The notes beneath the pieces are model-generated. The model did no database searches, was not told the origin of the DNA, and saw only the letters and a program-made list of their open reading frames with translations. Positions 45,986-58,968 of a stretch of 64,000 bases of DNA are shown here, in pieces (within the stretch, counting starts at the first letter, position 1; each line of letters starts with the position of its first letter). The translations under genes were made by a program, and so were the position numbers. This stretch comes from Channallabes apus (lineage: Eukaryota > Chordata > Actinopteri > Siluriformes > Clariidae). The stretch spans positions 3,212,847 to 3,276,846 of the forward strand of contig CM060107.1 in NCBI GenBank assembly GCA_030522415.1, given 5' to 3'.

Positions 45986-48267
45986 TGTTTATAAAGTAGA
46001 CACTGTTTGTTTTTTCATTTTGTAATCTTTCCCGTGTTTACCGTGTACTGTACAATGTATATTCATTTTTTAATGAATTACTGTAAATAAACTACACATT
46101 CCGTTGATTTACCAGAAATGACTTTTCTGTTTTTTGTGTGTGCTAAACTAAACTTCAGGGTCAAAGTAATAGCGATTTTATTTGAAAAGTATTATATATT
46201 TACAATGCTGATAAGTTCAAGCTTAGATTCATATATAAACTGCTTCAAAGTCTTTCCGTGACCGCTGAAATCCGACAGACGCAGGGCTCAAGGGAGGTGT
46301 GTGTGTGTGCGCGCGCATGTGTGTGTGTGCGGGTTAGTGTGCCTGTCCTATTTCAGCGGATTTTTCCGCTACCGCAGATCAGTTTATCAACTTGTAATAT
46401 ATACATTTTAGGAATATATTAACATGTGCAGACATTTAAGGTTGCGCTGCCCTCTCTTGCCCCTGCGTAGAGCCTACACACACACACACACACATCTATC
46501 TATCTATCTATCTATTATATAAATACACATTTGGAATCTGCATCTACATTTTCTGTTACAAGTATAGAATTAGGTTCAGCTGAGACTCATGATCAATGGT
46601 GTTAGGGTACTTATGTAGTGATAATTAGTTTCAGCCAGATCATTAAAACTAACAATGGACTATGACACTCTTGAGAGGGGATATGAAGGTGTTATTCATT
46701 TATTTATTCTCTACAAGGGTGCGAACAACAGTACAGACCAAACTATAACTCTCTCTTACTACTATAAAAATTCTAGACATAAACAAACAAAATACAGCTT
46801 TTTTTCCTCAGAGGTAAACGGAAAAGTGAAGTTGTTCAGCTGTTCACTGTCACTGCAGCTTCTTCAAAGTCTTCCCACTCCGTGACCACTGAAATCCGAC
46901 ACGACACCACGTTAGGCTGCGTCTTGACTCATTTGTATACCGACGGTGATTGGATGTTTCCCGAGGGCTCAGGGGAGTGTGTGTGTCTGTGTGTGTGTGT
47001 GTGTGTGTCTGTGTCTGTGTGTGTGTGTCTACAGTATGTGTACAAAATACAGCTTTTTTTTCAGAGTTAAACGGAAAAGTGAAGATGTTCAGTGTCACTA
47101 TGCAGATGTTACACTCAGTGGAGTTACCGAAATCATTGGTTTAGTCCTCATTGAGCTTTTGTTCCTCTTATGTGAGCATAAACAGTGAAACATTCCACAG
47201 GTTTACATTCCCATTCCGCGGCCAAGTGAACCACGTTCCCGTCGAACGAAACGAGGCATAATCGTGGTGTTTGCTTCGGTTATGACACACCATAGTTTAT
47301 TACCTGCTGTGGTAGATCTGAATATTTATTCAAACACAATAATAAAGCTTTATATCCTCAGGAGGGCTCAGTACATTGTTTTAGCGATAGTTTCACGGAA
47401 GCGAGTTCAGAACTAATCTAACCAAACCAAAAAAAAAAACATCCGAAGCTTCAAATAGAATGAACGAACTAATGAAATTGATATATATGTAATTGATATA
47501 CTGTATACACAGACGTGTGTGTGTCATTTTAATTCAAATGAACATTTTAATGCTTTCTGATACACTTATCAACTTATCCACATAAACTTATCAACACATA
47601 CTCTCCGTGCACGCACATACAATCTCTAAAAAAGTAAAATTAATAACATACATATACAAATAAACAAAAATATAAACGTCTATGTATATTGAAGTTTACG
47701 GTGAACGCAGAGTCGGCTAAGCACATGTGATGACGCGCGCGCCCTCACCTCTTGTTACGACTGCCTATTTGGCCAAAAAATAATTGAACGATATGCCTGG
47801 TCCTGGAAAGAGACAATAAATATATATATTTTTTATACATTTATTGCATTGTTTGTTGTTTACAGTCAAGCCATCAACATACAATAAAATGTAAACATGA
47901 GATCTAAACTAAAAACTGTGCTCCCTGTGCTGGTGCTGGCAATATCATCTCTTTGTTCTGCTGTCTCCGGCTCCCTCCCTGGTCCTGAACCGTACCATAC
48001 ATACCAGATCAAGAACTTGAAGATGAAGATTATATCTCTGGTCTTCTCTCTGACGGGTTCCTCCCTAGTTTCTGATGATCTCAATTAGTTTGTAGTGTTG
48101 CTTGTCCAAGGAAACCAGTAATCTTGCTTGAAGTGGAGCAGATATAATTCTCAGAAACTCATTACTGATCTTTAAAAAAAAAAAAAAAAAAAAGGTAAAA
48201 ACAAAAATTGGACTGGCTCAAGTTCTTATGTTAGCAAATCTTAATTACAGTGTGTATAAAGTATAGA
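45986..48267. repeat. Repeat-rich segment with paralog of 32060-32570
   Basis: 46226-46300 and 46857-46975 share 'ttcaaagtctt...ccgtgacc...ctgaaatccgac' and '..gggctcagggg..'. 46790-47490 pairs with 31980-32570. (GT)n tracts at about 46300-46332 and 46977-47032, (ATCT)n at 46495-46515. No gene is supported. Confidence 0.6.
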
Positions 48268-48745
48268 AAGCAGTACACTACAAACTGCACTCACTCCAAA
48301 TTAGCTTGTTCTATGTTTACGTCACTTTCCTATTAATTTTTACATCGTTAACCAACGGTACTTAAATATAATTATTTTCTTCGGCGCCGCTGACTTACTG
48401 TATAAACTCCGGTGTTTTTGAAAATCACCACGTTAGTTAGCTAATGCTAATGCAGGTAATATAGGTGGTTTTAGCTACAGTAGCAAACACGGACACAAAA
48501 CTCAATCTACAAAGTAGTTGTTCCTGACATAAATCATGAATTTGCTCATAGAAGAGATACATTTAACATAGAAATGACATGAGTTTGCTTTCTTACCTGG
48601 TTTAAAGGAGTTTTCTTTGAGAATCTCCACCCGCATGTGATTCAGTCCGTGAAAATGCTGCGTCATGAGGTCATGAGACACGGTTTGAAGCAGAAATGTC
48701 CTTTGTGAATGGATTAGATTTAAGTTTAATCAGGGGCTTTAACTA
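48268..48745. repeat. Paralog of 1320-1527 + 8455-8715, without the Gypsy insertion
   Basis: The sequence passes from 'aatctacaaag' directly to 'tagttgttcctgaca' at 48510-48514, exactly where the Gypsy element sits in the left copy. The single CAAAG here is the target sequence. The right side continues to match to 'ttaatcaggggct' near 48735. Confidence 0.85.
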
Positions 48746-49639
48746 ACAGTAACTGAAATACAGGTTCTGATATCCTTCCTTACTTGTTTCAACGTCATGC
48801 TCCGGTTTGAGGCGGAAATAAAATTATACCGGCAAAACTATGGTCTAAAGACTGCGCATGCGCAAATCACACTCAACCTAATAAGAGTACCTTGATCAAA
48901 ATGAAATATTTCACTTTGGTTTCCTGCTGTAAACAGCATTATACTAAAAAAAAAAAAAAAAAAAAAAGATTCACCCATAAGCATAAATTAGACACTTCAG
49001 TTAAAAAGAGCAAATTATTTTTTTTACTAATGGAATGAGAAAAAAAACACATTAAACTAGGTTTACTTTTTTCAGTGGATCCCTCAATAATTTCTGTCTC
49101 CTTTGCCTGTGTTTGATAATGTGAAGCACATATACACTCATTCATCATGAAAGATCTATTATAAAACAAAATAAAATTCATGTTCGCTTCAGCACTGTTC
49201 TTCCGCGTCCTTACATTCATTATTGTACTTGGTCCGGCTTTTAGATAAAGTCCTTCCATGCGCCATCTGGCGGATATTCAGTGAAGCGCAACACATTTAT
49301 TTAAAATTCCCGAATGTTGCCTCCGGCAAGACGCGGCACGCCGCACGCTAAATTGCGGCATCCCGCGGGAAAACACGCAGGGTTTTAAGGGCGACATCTG
49401 TATTATGTTTGTGTGTGCCAAATACATACTATAGCATGATGCCACAATAGTTTGAATGATTACAAACAAAATCAAACACATGAAACCAGAATCTGCAAAC
49501 GTGAAACTGGCACTGTTTGGTTGATTGTCATACAGCCTCAAGGAAGAAATTATAACTAGTTAGAACAGGACCAAAACCATAGTGCAAACAGCATAGCACA
49601 GACTGGAACCTGGTAGAGACAGAATGCACAGTACACTAC

Positions 49640-50360
49640 ATGGCCAGAATGTGGGAGAGGTGTCAATTTTCATATGAGAGAATCATACAGTAGCTTTCGA
49701 TTTGTTGGCTACATGTCATGATGCAACACTTTCGTTTCACCACATTCCAAAGGTGCTCTACTGAACTGAGATCTGGTGACTGTGGAGGTTGTGTGAGTAC
49801 AGTGACCACACTGTAATGTTCAAGATACCAGTTTGAGATGATTTAAGCTCTGTGATATGTCACATTATCTTGTGCTCATATAGGGATAGACACGGTCAGC
49901 AGCAATACTCAGGCAGGCTGTAGTGTTTACATCATGCTAAACTTGTAGTAAGGAGCCCTAATTGTGTCAAGAAACGTTCCCCCACTCCAGTACACCACCA
50001 CCACCACCAACACCCTGAACATTTAAGGCAAGATGGATCCATGGTTTCATGTTGTTTAATTAATTCTGACCCAACCATCCAAAATCAGGCAACAAAAATT
50101 GCAACTTATCAGACCAGGTGTTTTTTTTTTTGTTTTCAATCATTTGTAGTCTGATTTTGATGTACTCATGTGAGTTTCCTGCTTTTAATTGACAGGAGCA
50201 CCAGCCGGTGTGGTCTTCTACTAATGTAACACATCTTTTTCAAGGTTCATCGTGTTGTCTGTTTAGACATGCTATCAAGATTTTGAGTAACTATTGGCTT
50301 TCTACTAGTACAAACCAGTCTGGACATTTTTCTCCAACCTCTGGCATCAACAAGGCATTT
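49640..50360 (-). mobile_element. Tc1/mariner remnant (minus strand)
   Basis: Contains the reversed transposase stretch typical of fish Tc1-type elements ('ttccaaaggtgctctactgaa...gagatctggtgactgtggagg', 'accaccaccacc...gatggatccatg', 'accagtctggacatttttctccaacctctggcatcaacaaggc'). Frames are broken. Ends not clear. Confidence 0.75.
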
Positions 50361-50621
50361 TTCACACAATTACAGTATAATTGTCCCAAAGCAGCTTTAA
50401 ATAATCAAAAGATGGAAATTTGTGCAAAATGTGAAAAATTTATCAAAATAATTAAATTGTCCCTGATGAGCATTGTCAGCTTCCGAAACTCACTTTATAA
50501 ATAAATACTAAGCAAATAGTGCACATTATTGTTGAGCAACTCGAGGTGGGTGTTACATCACACTCTGGTGATCCGGATGATTTGGCTGCAGCGGAACCTG
50601 ACGACAGACGACAGGTCACAT

Positions 50622-51660
50622 AACTCATCCCATAACCTCATACCCCAGTACACCTATCCCGAATGGCAACTACGCTAATTCTCCCCATCTGTTCTAGAAT
50701 AAATTACAAAATAGTATTACTTACATACAAGGCCTTAAATGGTTTAGCTCCCACATACCTAACCAGTCTTCTGATGCGCTACAATCCACCACGCGCCTTA
50801 AGATCACAAAGCTCTGGACATCTGGTAGTTCCCAGAATTTCAAAATCTACAAAAGGGGGTAGGGCTTTTTCATATTTAGCTCCAAAGCTTTGGAATAGCC
50901 TTCCAGTCAGTGTTCGGGGAGCAGACACGGTTTCTCAGTTCAAAAGTAGACTCAAGACACATCTTTTTAATCTGGCATACACATAACTCATCCCAGTACT
51001 CATACTCCAGTACACCTATACCGAATGGCAACTACGCTAATTCTCCCCATCTGTTCTGTATTTCTCTACCCATCCCGAGGCGTCGGGAGATTTTGCCAGC
51101 TTCAGTAGACAAAGGCCGACCCTGCGAGGTTCCTGAGGCATCCAGAGAAGGAGCAGCTCCAGCTGGATTCAGCTTTATGATGGTTGGAGCTACACATGCT
51201 GCTCCTGTGCTTCCAGTGATCCAGACCTCATCTGCCCTCTACACCTACTGACTCGTCCCTATGCTGAACTGGTCTTCATGACAATTTAAATAATTTCTGT
51301 CATATTGAACTTTCATCTGCACAACACACAAGATGTTATATCATTTCTATCTGTTATCACCCAGATGAGGATGGGTTCCCTGTTGAGTCTGGTTCCTCTC
51401 AAGGTTTCTTCCTAATGACATCTCAGGGAGTTTTTCCTTGCCACCGTCGCCGTCACCCTTGGCTTGCTCATCAGAGACATTTCATTCATCATTCCTTCAT
51501 CTCCTTATTATCTAGACACATTTTTCTCACACATACACACTTCCAATTATTTTCTTTTCTAAAAATACATTTCTTTCATTTTTGTGAAGCTGCTTTGAGA
51601 CAATGACCATTGTTAAAAGCGCTATATAAATAAAATTGAATTGAATTGAATTAAATTAAA
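50622..51660 (+). mobile_element. LINE 3' end: C-terminal coding part and 3' UTR
   Basis: 50663-50986 encodes the C-terminal region after RT (KIVLLTYKALNGLAPTYL, PKLWNSLPVSVRG, FKSRLKTHLF). The 3' UTR follows with 'ggttcctctcaaggtttcttcct', 'gagtttttccttgccac' and ends 'gctatataaataaaattgaattgaattg'. The 70 bases at 50622-50690 are repeated after the coding part at 50985-51055 ('taactcatccca...ctacgctaattctccccatctgttct'), so coding sequence seems to be inserted or duplicated between two copies of the UTR start. Confidence 0.8.
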
Positions 51661-51714
51661 TAAAGGAAATTTTTACTAAATTTAGTGAATAAATGACTGA
51701 ACATAAGATATCTA

Positions 51715-51905
51715 TAGACATATTGGTTAGCACTGTGGCCTCACACCTCCAGGGTCGAGAGATTAGATACCCAGCTTGGGTCTGTGTGCATGGAGTTTGC
51801 ATGTGCTTCGTTGGTTTCCTTCAGGTTAACCGGTTACAGTCCAAAGACATGCAGATTAGGCTAATTGGTGTTCACAAATTGCCTTTAATGTGTAAATGAG
51901 TGCAT
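51715..51905 (+). mobile_element. Worn copy of the 350-bp SINE
   Basis: 'ttggttagcactgtggcctcacacctccagggtc...gtgtgcatggagtttgcatg...cagtccaaagacatgcagattaggctaattggtgtt' is recognisable with many changes. Head and tail are incomplete. Confidence 0.75.
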
Positions 51906-52139
51906 GGATATGCATTATTAAGAAAGAATGAACAAAATGAAACATAACTACATTAATAATAAAGCAACATGCTAACTGTATAAGAACAAAAACACTTAAA
52001 ATTAAATCATGTCACAATAAAAAAAGTTCACTTGGCACTGTCATGGTTGTTTAATGTGAGAATACTCAACTAATCAATTTTGCTGTTGATGTAGCAATAC
52101 TAGTCAGGCAAAACAGAGTTGCCACAAAAACGCATGATT

Positions 52140-54481
52140 TATAATTATAAAAATTAGTATGGTTTTGTTCTTTTTTGTTTGCTTTGGGAAAATCTGTACA
52201 CACTCTGGAGGTTCATGGACATGAATCCATCCATCCATCCTTGTAGTGGTATCAAAACGTTTCCAGACTAGCCACCAACAGATGGCAGCACGAACAACAA
52301 GGTTAGAACAATAAGTGAATGTGGAATTCTGGATTGAAAGTGAAAAACATACATCAATGTATAAACTGCAGCCCAATATTCATACATCACATTTGTAACA
52401 CAATTGTACCTAAATGTTTTAGTAACATTATCTACTTGGCTTGATTAGCCAGCTGTATTATTAGCTTATTATTAGCTTATGTATTATTATTATTGTACAA
52501 ATGGAAATAATTACAAGTGTCACCATTGACCTCCATGGTCCCTAGATGGATAGCTGCAATTGTGAGGGTGCGATTAGTGTTTAGTCAATCTTACATGATC
52601 GTAATGTTGTTGATTTTACCAGTGATCAGGGACTTTCAGGTCTAGCCCTTTTTGCAGGTAACTGGATATTTTCTTGTGTTGATGTACTGCATACTTTTTG
52701 TTCAATATAGTTTTATGTCATTATACTTTTTTATGCCTACTTTTTTGTCATTATTAACTGTGTTGTTAATTTATGTTGTTGCATGTGCAGTATGTAGCAT
52801 CTCGGTCCTGGAGGAACGTTGTTTCGTTTCACTGTGTACTGAACTGTACAGTACATGGTTGGAATGACAATAAAAAGCCAACTTGACTTGACTACTTGAC
52901 TACTAATATGAAACAGCCAGTGACTATGTGGTTTATATACCAATGTCGACATATTCTGCACTTTCTGCACACATAATTCTGTCTGTTTGCATTTTAAGTA
53001 CTGTACATGACTCTGATGGTAGCGAGGTTTTAGTGTCTGAGTGTCTGATCTTGAGCTACTTAGATTAGGCTCCTTGTTTTACCTTTTAGTCCAGAGCTGT
53101 CAATCATCCTGTCTACATAGTTGCTTTATGTCATATTGAAAACCTGGCTTTGATGATACATTAAGTGTAAATGTTCAGACTGTTTTCCACTTTAACCATA
53201 TTAAGGCTTCATTCCTAGGGTTAGGTCTCATTAGAAAGGCATTTTGCTTTGATGTCATCATTGTTGTTGATCAGAACGTATTTTTCTTCTCCTTTTCCTG
53301 GTTTATAAGCCTTGTGTATTTGCCATTGTGTTGCTTTATTTTTCCAGGTCTGAGAGTCCACGGCCACCAGTTTTTCGAAACATGTAAATACGCTGTCCAT
53401 CAGCTTTGGAGTTTGTTGTTTTTGTTATATTAATATTTCTACATTGTTAGTTGCAGCCTCCTGAGCATCCCCCTTCTGTATCTGAACATCTGCTTTTTGC
53501 AGGAAGCACAGTGTAACAGAATAAATTAAATAATTAATTTTACTCCTCATTACCTGATGAACTTTGTCTTAATAACAACCGTATTGAATTGAAAACAGTA
53601 GACAGTAAGGATGTGGTAACTGGAAAATATTAATTTATGAGTGAGGTTATATTTATTATTTCCTTTTTCATCTTTTCAAGATAAAACTGGAAGATCTTCG
53701 TGTAGAAAGTTGCCTTTCTTAGGTGAGTGTAATTTGTTTTGTTGTACATTCATTTCAACTATGATTCTGTAAGTAACTTTGTAAAAACATACTAATAGAT
53801 AGATTGCATAAAATGTGTGCAAGACAAGACACCTGTGAACTAAAATCATCTGTGGAAAAAATATATACAGTATAATAATAATGTGTACACCGTATATATA
53901 CAGTACTGTATACACTACCGTTCAAAAGTATTAGGACACTTTCTAACTCCATGATGGTTCCTGATGTTTATTTCTTTCTACATTGTAAAGTTTTGCTGAA
54001 GGCGTCCAAAAACTGCATGAATCTCCTTTGAACAGTTGATATTGAGATGTTTCTGCTACTTCTGCTCTGTAAAGACTTCATAACGCCTCTAATCTGAGCT
54101 GCTGTTAATTGGTCATTTTTCAGGCTGATAACTCTAAATGAACTTCTCGTCTGCAGCAGAGGGAGGTTTTGGTCTCGTCCTCCTGGGACGGCCTTCATGA
54201 GAGACAGTTTCATTATGGTGCTGGACGGATTTTGCAAATGCACTTGACACAATACTGTTCTTGCAGGAACTATTACAGAAAGGCCGACCTCTGTGTCTTA
54301 AAATAACAACTAACTGGTGTTTTTTTTTGTTGTTATGTAATTACCTAATTCCATATGTTTTATTTTATAGTTTTGAAATCCACAGTATTGTTGTAGAATG
54401 TAGAAAATAAATCACTAAACAAAAACAAAGACATTTGCAAGTGACCCCAAACTTTTGAACGGTAGTGTATATATATATACA

Positions 54482-54558
<77 letters not shown>

Positions 54559-54767
54559 AACGTTCATTTATCTCAAAATTGTGTCATCTAGAAAATTTTA
54601 TTTAACCTGGATTTCTTGTTAGTGTAAGGGTTATAAAAAAATTTGCAATTTTGCATCTCTCACCAGGTAAAACCATAGTGAACAGGCCTTATTTGGTGAC
54701 CGTGGTCTTATTTCTTCTTCTCATGGATCCTTATCTATGGTATACATCACCAATGGTAGGATTATAA
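52140..54767 (+). pseudogene. Receptor copy E, 3' part: signal-exon remnant, stalk and membrane exons
   Basis: 52150-52230 matches gene B around 17250-17320, but the acceptor AG is lost (ctttgg|gaaaatctg) and the coding part (MDMNPSIHP) no longer makes a signal peptide. The stalk exon 53681-53722 is in phase and has both splice sites, like 19689-19736. The last exon 54667-54767 matches B's 19998-20095 but reads into a different end (MDPYLWYTSP) before TAA. No V exon is found between 52230 and 53640. 52650-52905 is a LINE-like tail and 53913-54467 a Tc1 derivative, both inside the remnant. Confidence 0.78.
53913..54467. mobile_element. Short Tc1/mariner derivative with TA-flanked TIRs
   Basis: Starts CACTACCGTTCAAAAG and ends with the inverse (CTTTTGAACGGTAGTG), TA on both sides. 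On the minus strand 53968-54252 encodes part of a transposase N-terminus with an HTH-like segment (LTAAQIRGVMKSL). The catalytic part is deleted. A (TA)n(CA)n tract follows (54470-54560). Confidence 0.88.
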
Positions 54768-54769
54768 AA

Positions 54770-55850
54770 TGAACTGCAGCATTTTACCATATCAAATGCA
54801 AATATAAACAAATCAATTACATATTAATTTGAAAAACCATGGTAATTCATGAATTATCACATAAAATAATAACTACTGTACTGTATATGCAATTTATTTC
54901 CCCTGCATTTCTAGTGAGAAATAAGAAAAAAAAACATAATTTAGCTTTTTTAGAGGCCTATAGTTTTTGTCATGTACACAACCATGCACTGTATTATATG
55001 CAGTAAAATACTCATATGACTGTCCACGACCTAAAACTGAAAAGATAGAATGGAAAGAATAGACAGAATTGCTGTCAGCAGCAGTGGTATTGTACAAGTT
55101 TTAAAGTGCACGTTAGTCCTCATTATGTATGCAAATGTCAATGGAACAAAGAAAATTTATTATATTTTATAGTAATTTTGAACTTAGTTACCAAAATTAA
55201 ACCGGAGTATATTGTAAAGTAGCTCTTACAGCCCTTCTGCAATACCTTTAAATCCCACCATGGGGATTTACACTGCCCCATAATATGAATTTTATTTCAT
55301 TCCCCAATACATCATTGTTCATGCTCCTGTGTGTGTGTGTCAGTCAGTTTGGCTAAAATTTGGCTAACATTTTGAGCCACAAAAACTAACCACATTGTAT
55401 TCCCAGCCTGGGGAACGTAAGAGTTCCCAGTAGTGTGTGAACACCGTAGCACATTGGGTGAACTTGCCCTTATTTTACATTTTGAAATCTAATTAAACAC
55501 AACCAAACCAAAAGGTTTAATCCCTGAGGTTTTATTAAATAAGTTAAATAATAAAAATAAAAGAAAGGCAATTACAGTTCAATTAATAAAATCATTATGA
55601 GCCCCAGCAAAGCAAGACACCATTAGCATGACAGGACATGAATGTCTCAGCTCTTCCCTATAGCTACACCTGGCTCAAGAGATTTTTAAAAACCAAGCTC
55701 CGCCCACCCACAATTGCTCCCACCTGTAAGTGATTAAACATAATGCCAAGCAAACCAAACCAAACTGGGAAACATTGTCACCCTTATTAATCACGGTGAA
55801 AGTCTAAATGTTCTCTTTATCATTATGGTGCAGGTCAATAATCAGGAGCA
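54770..55850. other. Unassigned sequence
   Basis: AT-rich, without recognised gene or repeat. Its right end is the 3' UTR or downstream flank of the minus-strand receptor. Confidence 0.5.
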
Positions 55851-55852
55851 GG

Positions 55853-57808
55853 TCATGATAAGGCTGGTAAATGTCTGATTCCTGCGTACGTCACTCTGTC
55901 CTCATTTGATGTGTGTTTATCAGAGGCTTCTCTTATGTGTGCTAAAGTGACATAGTCCAGATTGATTTCCTACCAGAAAACAACACAAAACATTACAATA
56001 CAGTTAAAAACAGTACAGCTGATTCATTACATCAAATACCTTTATGATTTCCAGTTTATTTAGAATAAGTCACAGGAGAAATATTGGAATTGAATATTAT
56101 TGTTGTTGTTGTTGTTGTTGGTCTTTCGGCTGCTCCCGGCAAGGGGTCGCCACAGCGGAATATCCAGTCCGCACTACAACTTGGCACAGGTTTTACACCG
56201 GATGCCCTTCCTGACGCAACCCTCCCATTTTATCCGGGCTTGGGACCGGCACTGTATCCAGTGGCTGGGGTGGATACAGTGCCGGTCCCAAGCCCGGATA
56301 AATATTATTATGGAATATTATTAAATTGAGCGTTTTGTAATGTTAACACCCTAGTGGTGCAGAGAGCTCTTGTTTTTTTTTATCTCATTAATCTGTTTAA
56401 GGATTAGACTTTTTATTATTGTTATTATTAAATTAATACATGTCAGATATTAGAAGAAATTCCTTATAAAAATAATACCATGAGCTTTGTGGAGTGAAAA
56501 TCTAGCATTTATTTACTTTTATGGATTTTTTTTCTGCATAACCCTTAACAAATATTTGTGCTCCAGTCCCATTTCTGATCTTTGTTCCTGTTCGTACTTC
56601 AGGATAGTTTCAGAGCTGAGACAGTCCCTTTAGTGGCACTACTGCGTCTCCCAAGTTTATACCTCTGAACATTTTTTAAGTTGTGTTACTGTTATGTGTC
56701 TCCGGTACCTTCTCAGCTGAATGAGTGGTGGTGGTTTCACTGCAGCATGCATGGATAGATTTTAATTTTCCTGAAAGTGAAACACAAAACACAATTTACT
56801 CACACTCTACCAGAAACATCACAAAAACAACCACTTCTGGTGTGTTTTAGTAAAAGCCAATACAGTATATGTCAATGATGTAGATGAATTATGTTACATA
56901 AACAGAGGTGTCAAGTAACGAAGTACAAATACTTCGTTACCTTACTTAAGTAGAAATTTTGGGTATCTATACATTACTGGAATAATTATTTTTCAGCCGA
57001 CTTTTTACTTCTACTCCTTACATTTTCACGCAATTATCTGTACTTTCTACTCCTCCCATTTTAAAAATAGCCTCGTCACTCCTATTTTTATGAGCAGAAC
57101 GCGCCCCCCCCCATACCCCCCCCCCCCCCCGTCGCATGATCAAAACGCGTGACTTTAATGCTTTTTTCCCCTCACTTTACTTTTATACTTTAAGTAGTTT
57201 TGAAACCAGAAATTTTACACTTTTACTTAAAGTAAAAAGCTTGAGTTGATACTTCAACTTCTAAAGAAGTCTTTTTATACCCTAGTATCTATACTTCTAC
57301 TCAAGTAATGAATGTGAATACTTTTGACACCACTGCACATACGTAAATAAATACAAACATCAGTCATAGTGGAGAGTTTTTTTTTTCTTTTTCTAACATA
57401 TTTCATCTGCTTAAGGTGGTTTCATTTGCAAGCTTGCTAGATAAGTGTATAAGTGTCACCACTGACTTTATTTTATGACATTGCATGGATACTTGCTTTT
57501 TGCGTGGAAGAGCTAGTGATACAGCTGCAATGTTTCATGTATAAGAAATTACTTTAACAGAACAGACAAATGATCTAAATGTGATTATGTTACAAAAAGA
57601 TTTGAGCTAATTTGAGGGTCTAATCCTGGAAGTTTACTGTCAACTAGAGAAAAAAAAACAGACAGTAATTGGCAAAGTACACAGACTTGTGAGATATTCC
57701 AGGTAAAACATTACAAAGCACAAGTGGAATTTTCCCATTTATATTTCTACTTAAATATTGAAAGTACTTAGGCTTAAAGTAATAGTTTGGCAAATCTCAC
57801 AGTTATGC

Positions 57809-57846
<38 letters not shown>

Positions 57847-58904
57847 CCTGCTTTGAATATTACACTTCCCTGTGGTTTTGTATTGCAATCCCATGTAGAA
57901 ATGTAGTGAAATAGAAAGTATAAATATATCCCACAGCATGTATTTGCTGTAAGATGTGGAGTAAAAGTAAAATACGGGTATGCGAAAACTGTACTGAAGT
58001 ACAAGTAAATTTATTTAGTTTCTATCCATCTCTTAACACAGAACACTAAACTAAGCAAACACAGATAATTATTTATATGATAAGTGGTGAGGAGTATAAC
58101 AGGATATAAAATATGCACAAACTAATCAAGGACAGAACCTAAGTATAATCAAGAAAAGAGACAAAGTAATACAAAGACACGCAACTGAAATCTTATCAAA
58201 TGCATGAAAAGTGAAACTCAAGTTTAAAAAAGTCCAACTTTTACCACACAAAGGGTTTTTCCAGCTCACTACAAACTGAAACTCATATTAGTTGGAATCA
58301 TAATACTTATGATGAAGTTATATAAAGTGTAACCTTGGATTGCGAGGATAATTTGTTTTGGGCACACATTCGTATATCAAAACACTCGTATAGCACAGCT
58401 AATTTCGCTCATAAGAAATAATGACAACTCAGATTATTCGTTCCAAACCCCAAAAAATAAATATGTAAAAATAAGTAATACAAAGTATACAAAAGACTTT
58501 TCATTATTGCGCGCTGTGTTATGTCTGTGTGTTTGTGCGCAGATGCTCTGTGTATGTCTGTGTGTTTGTGTTTGTGCGCATACGTGCTGTGTATGTATGT
58601 GTGTGTGTGTTTGTGCAAAGCTAAAGTAAGACAAGAGGAGGAATGACTCAATCCCCCCTCTCTACTTTCATCTTACATCCCCATGTGTGGGATAACTTTC
58701 TCACACAGACACATAATGTACTGTAACAACACTGCTTTATCGAAAAAACTTTCAGAAATCTCTCTAATGACACTCACGTATGTGCACACAGTAACGGAAT
58801 CACTGCTGTAAAATAAAAATAAAACAAATTAACCTGCACTTTGCCTTTGAAAAGAATTATGACAGAGCAGAGTTTCCGTTAGAGAGAGAGAGAGAGAGAG
58901 AGAG

Positions 58905-58968
<64 letters not shown>

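Larger units (their letters stand above)
37175..49400. mobile_element. Candidate large TIR-bounded element containing a DIRS insertion
   Basis: The left end reads CAGATGTCGCCATTAAAAAC then CTGCGT; the right end, reversed, reads CAGATGTCGCCCTTAAAACC then CTGCGT, so 24 of the first 26 bases agree. After a divergent stretch of about 11 bases, GGATnCCG is shared at the same place. TA flanks both ends (37173-37174, 49401-49402), as for TA-targeting transposons. Without the DIRS it would be about 7 kb. No recognisable transposase is present, but a coding-like minus-strand frame is (45733-45985). The alternative is two independent copies of one short repeat in opposite orientation. Confidence 0.45.

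Noticed and set aside
54360..54559. Minus-strand ORFs rich in Ile-Tyr and Cys-Val
   Set aside because: Translations of the (TA)n(CA)n microsatellite.
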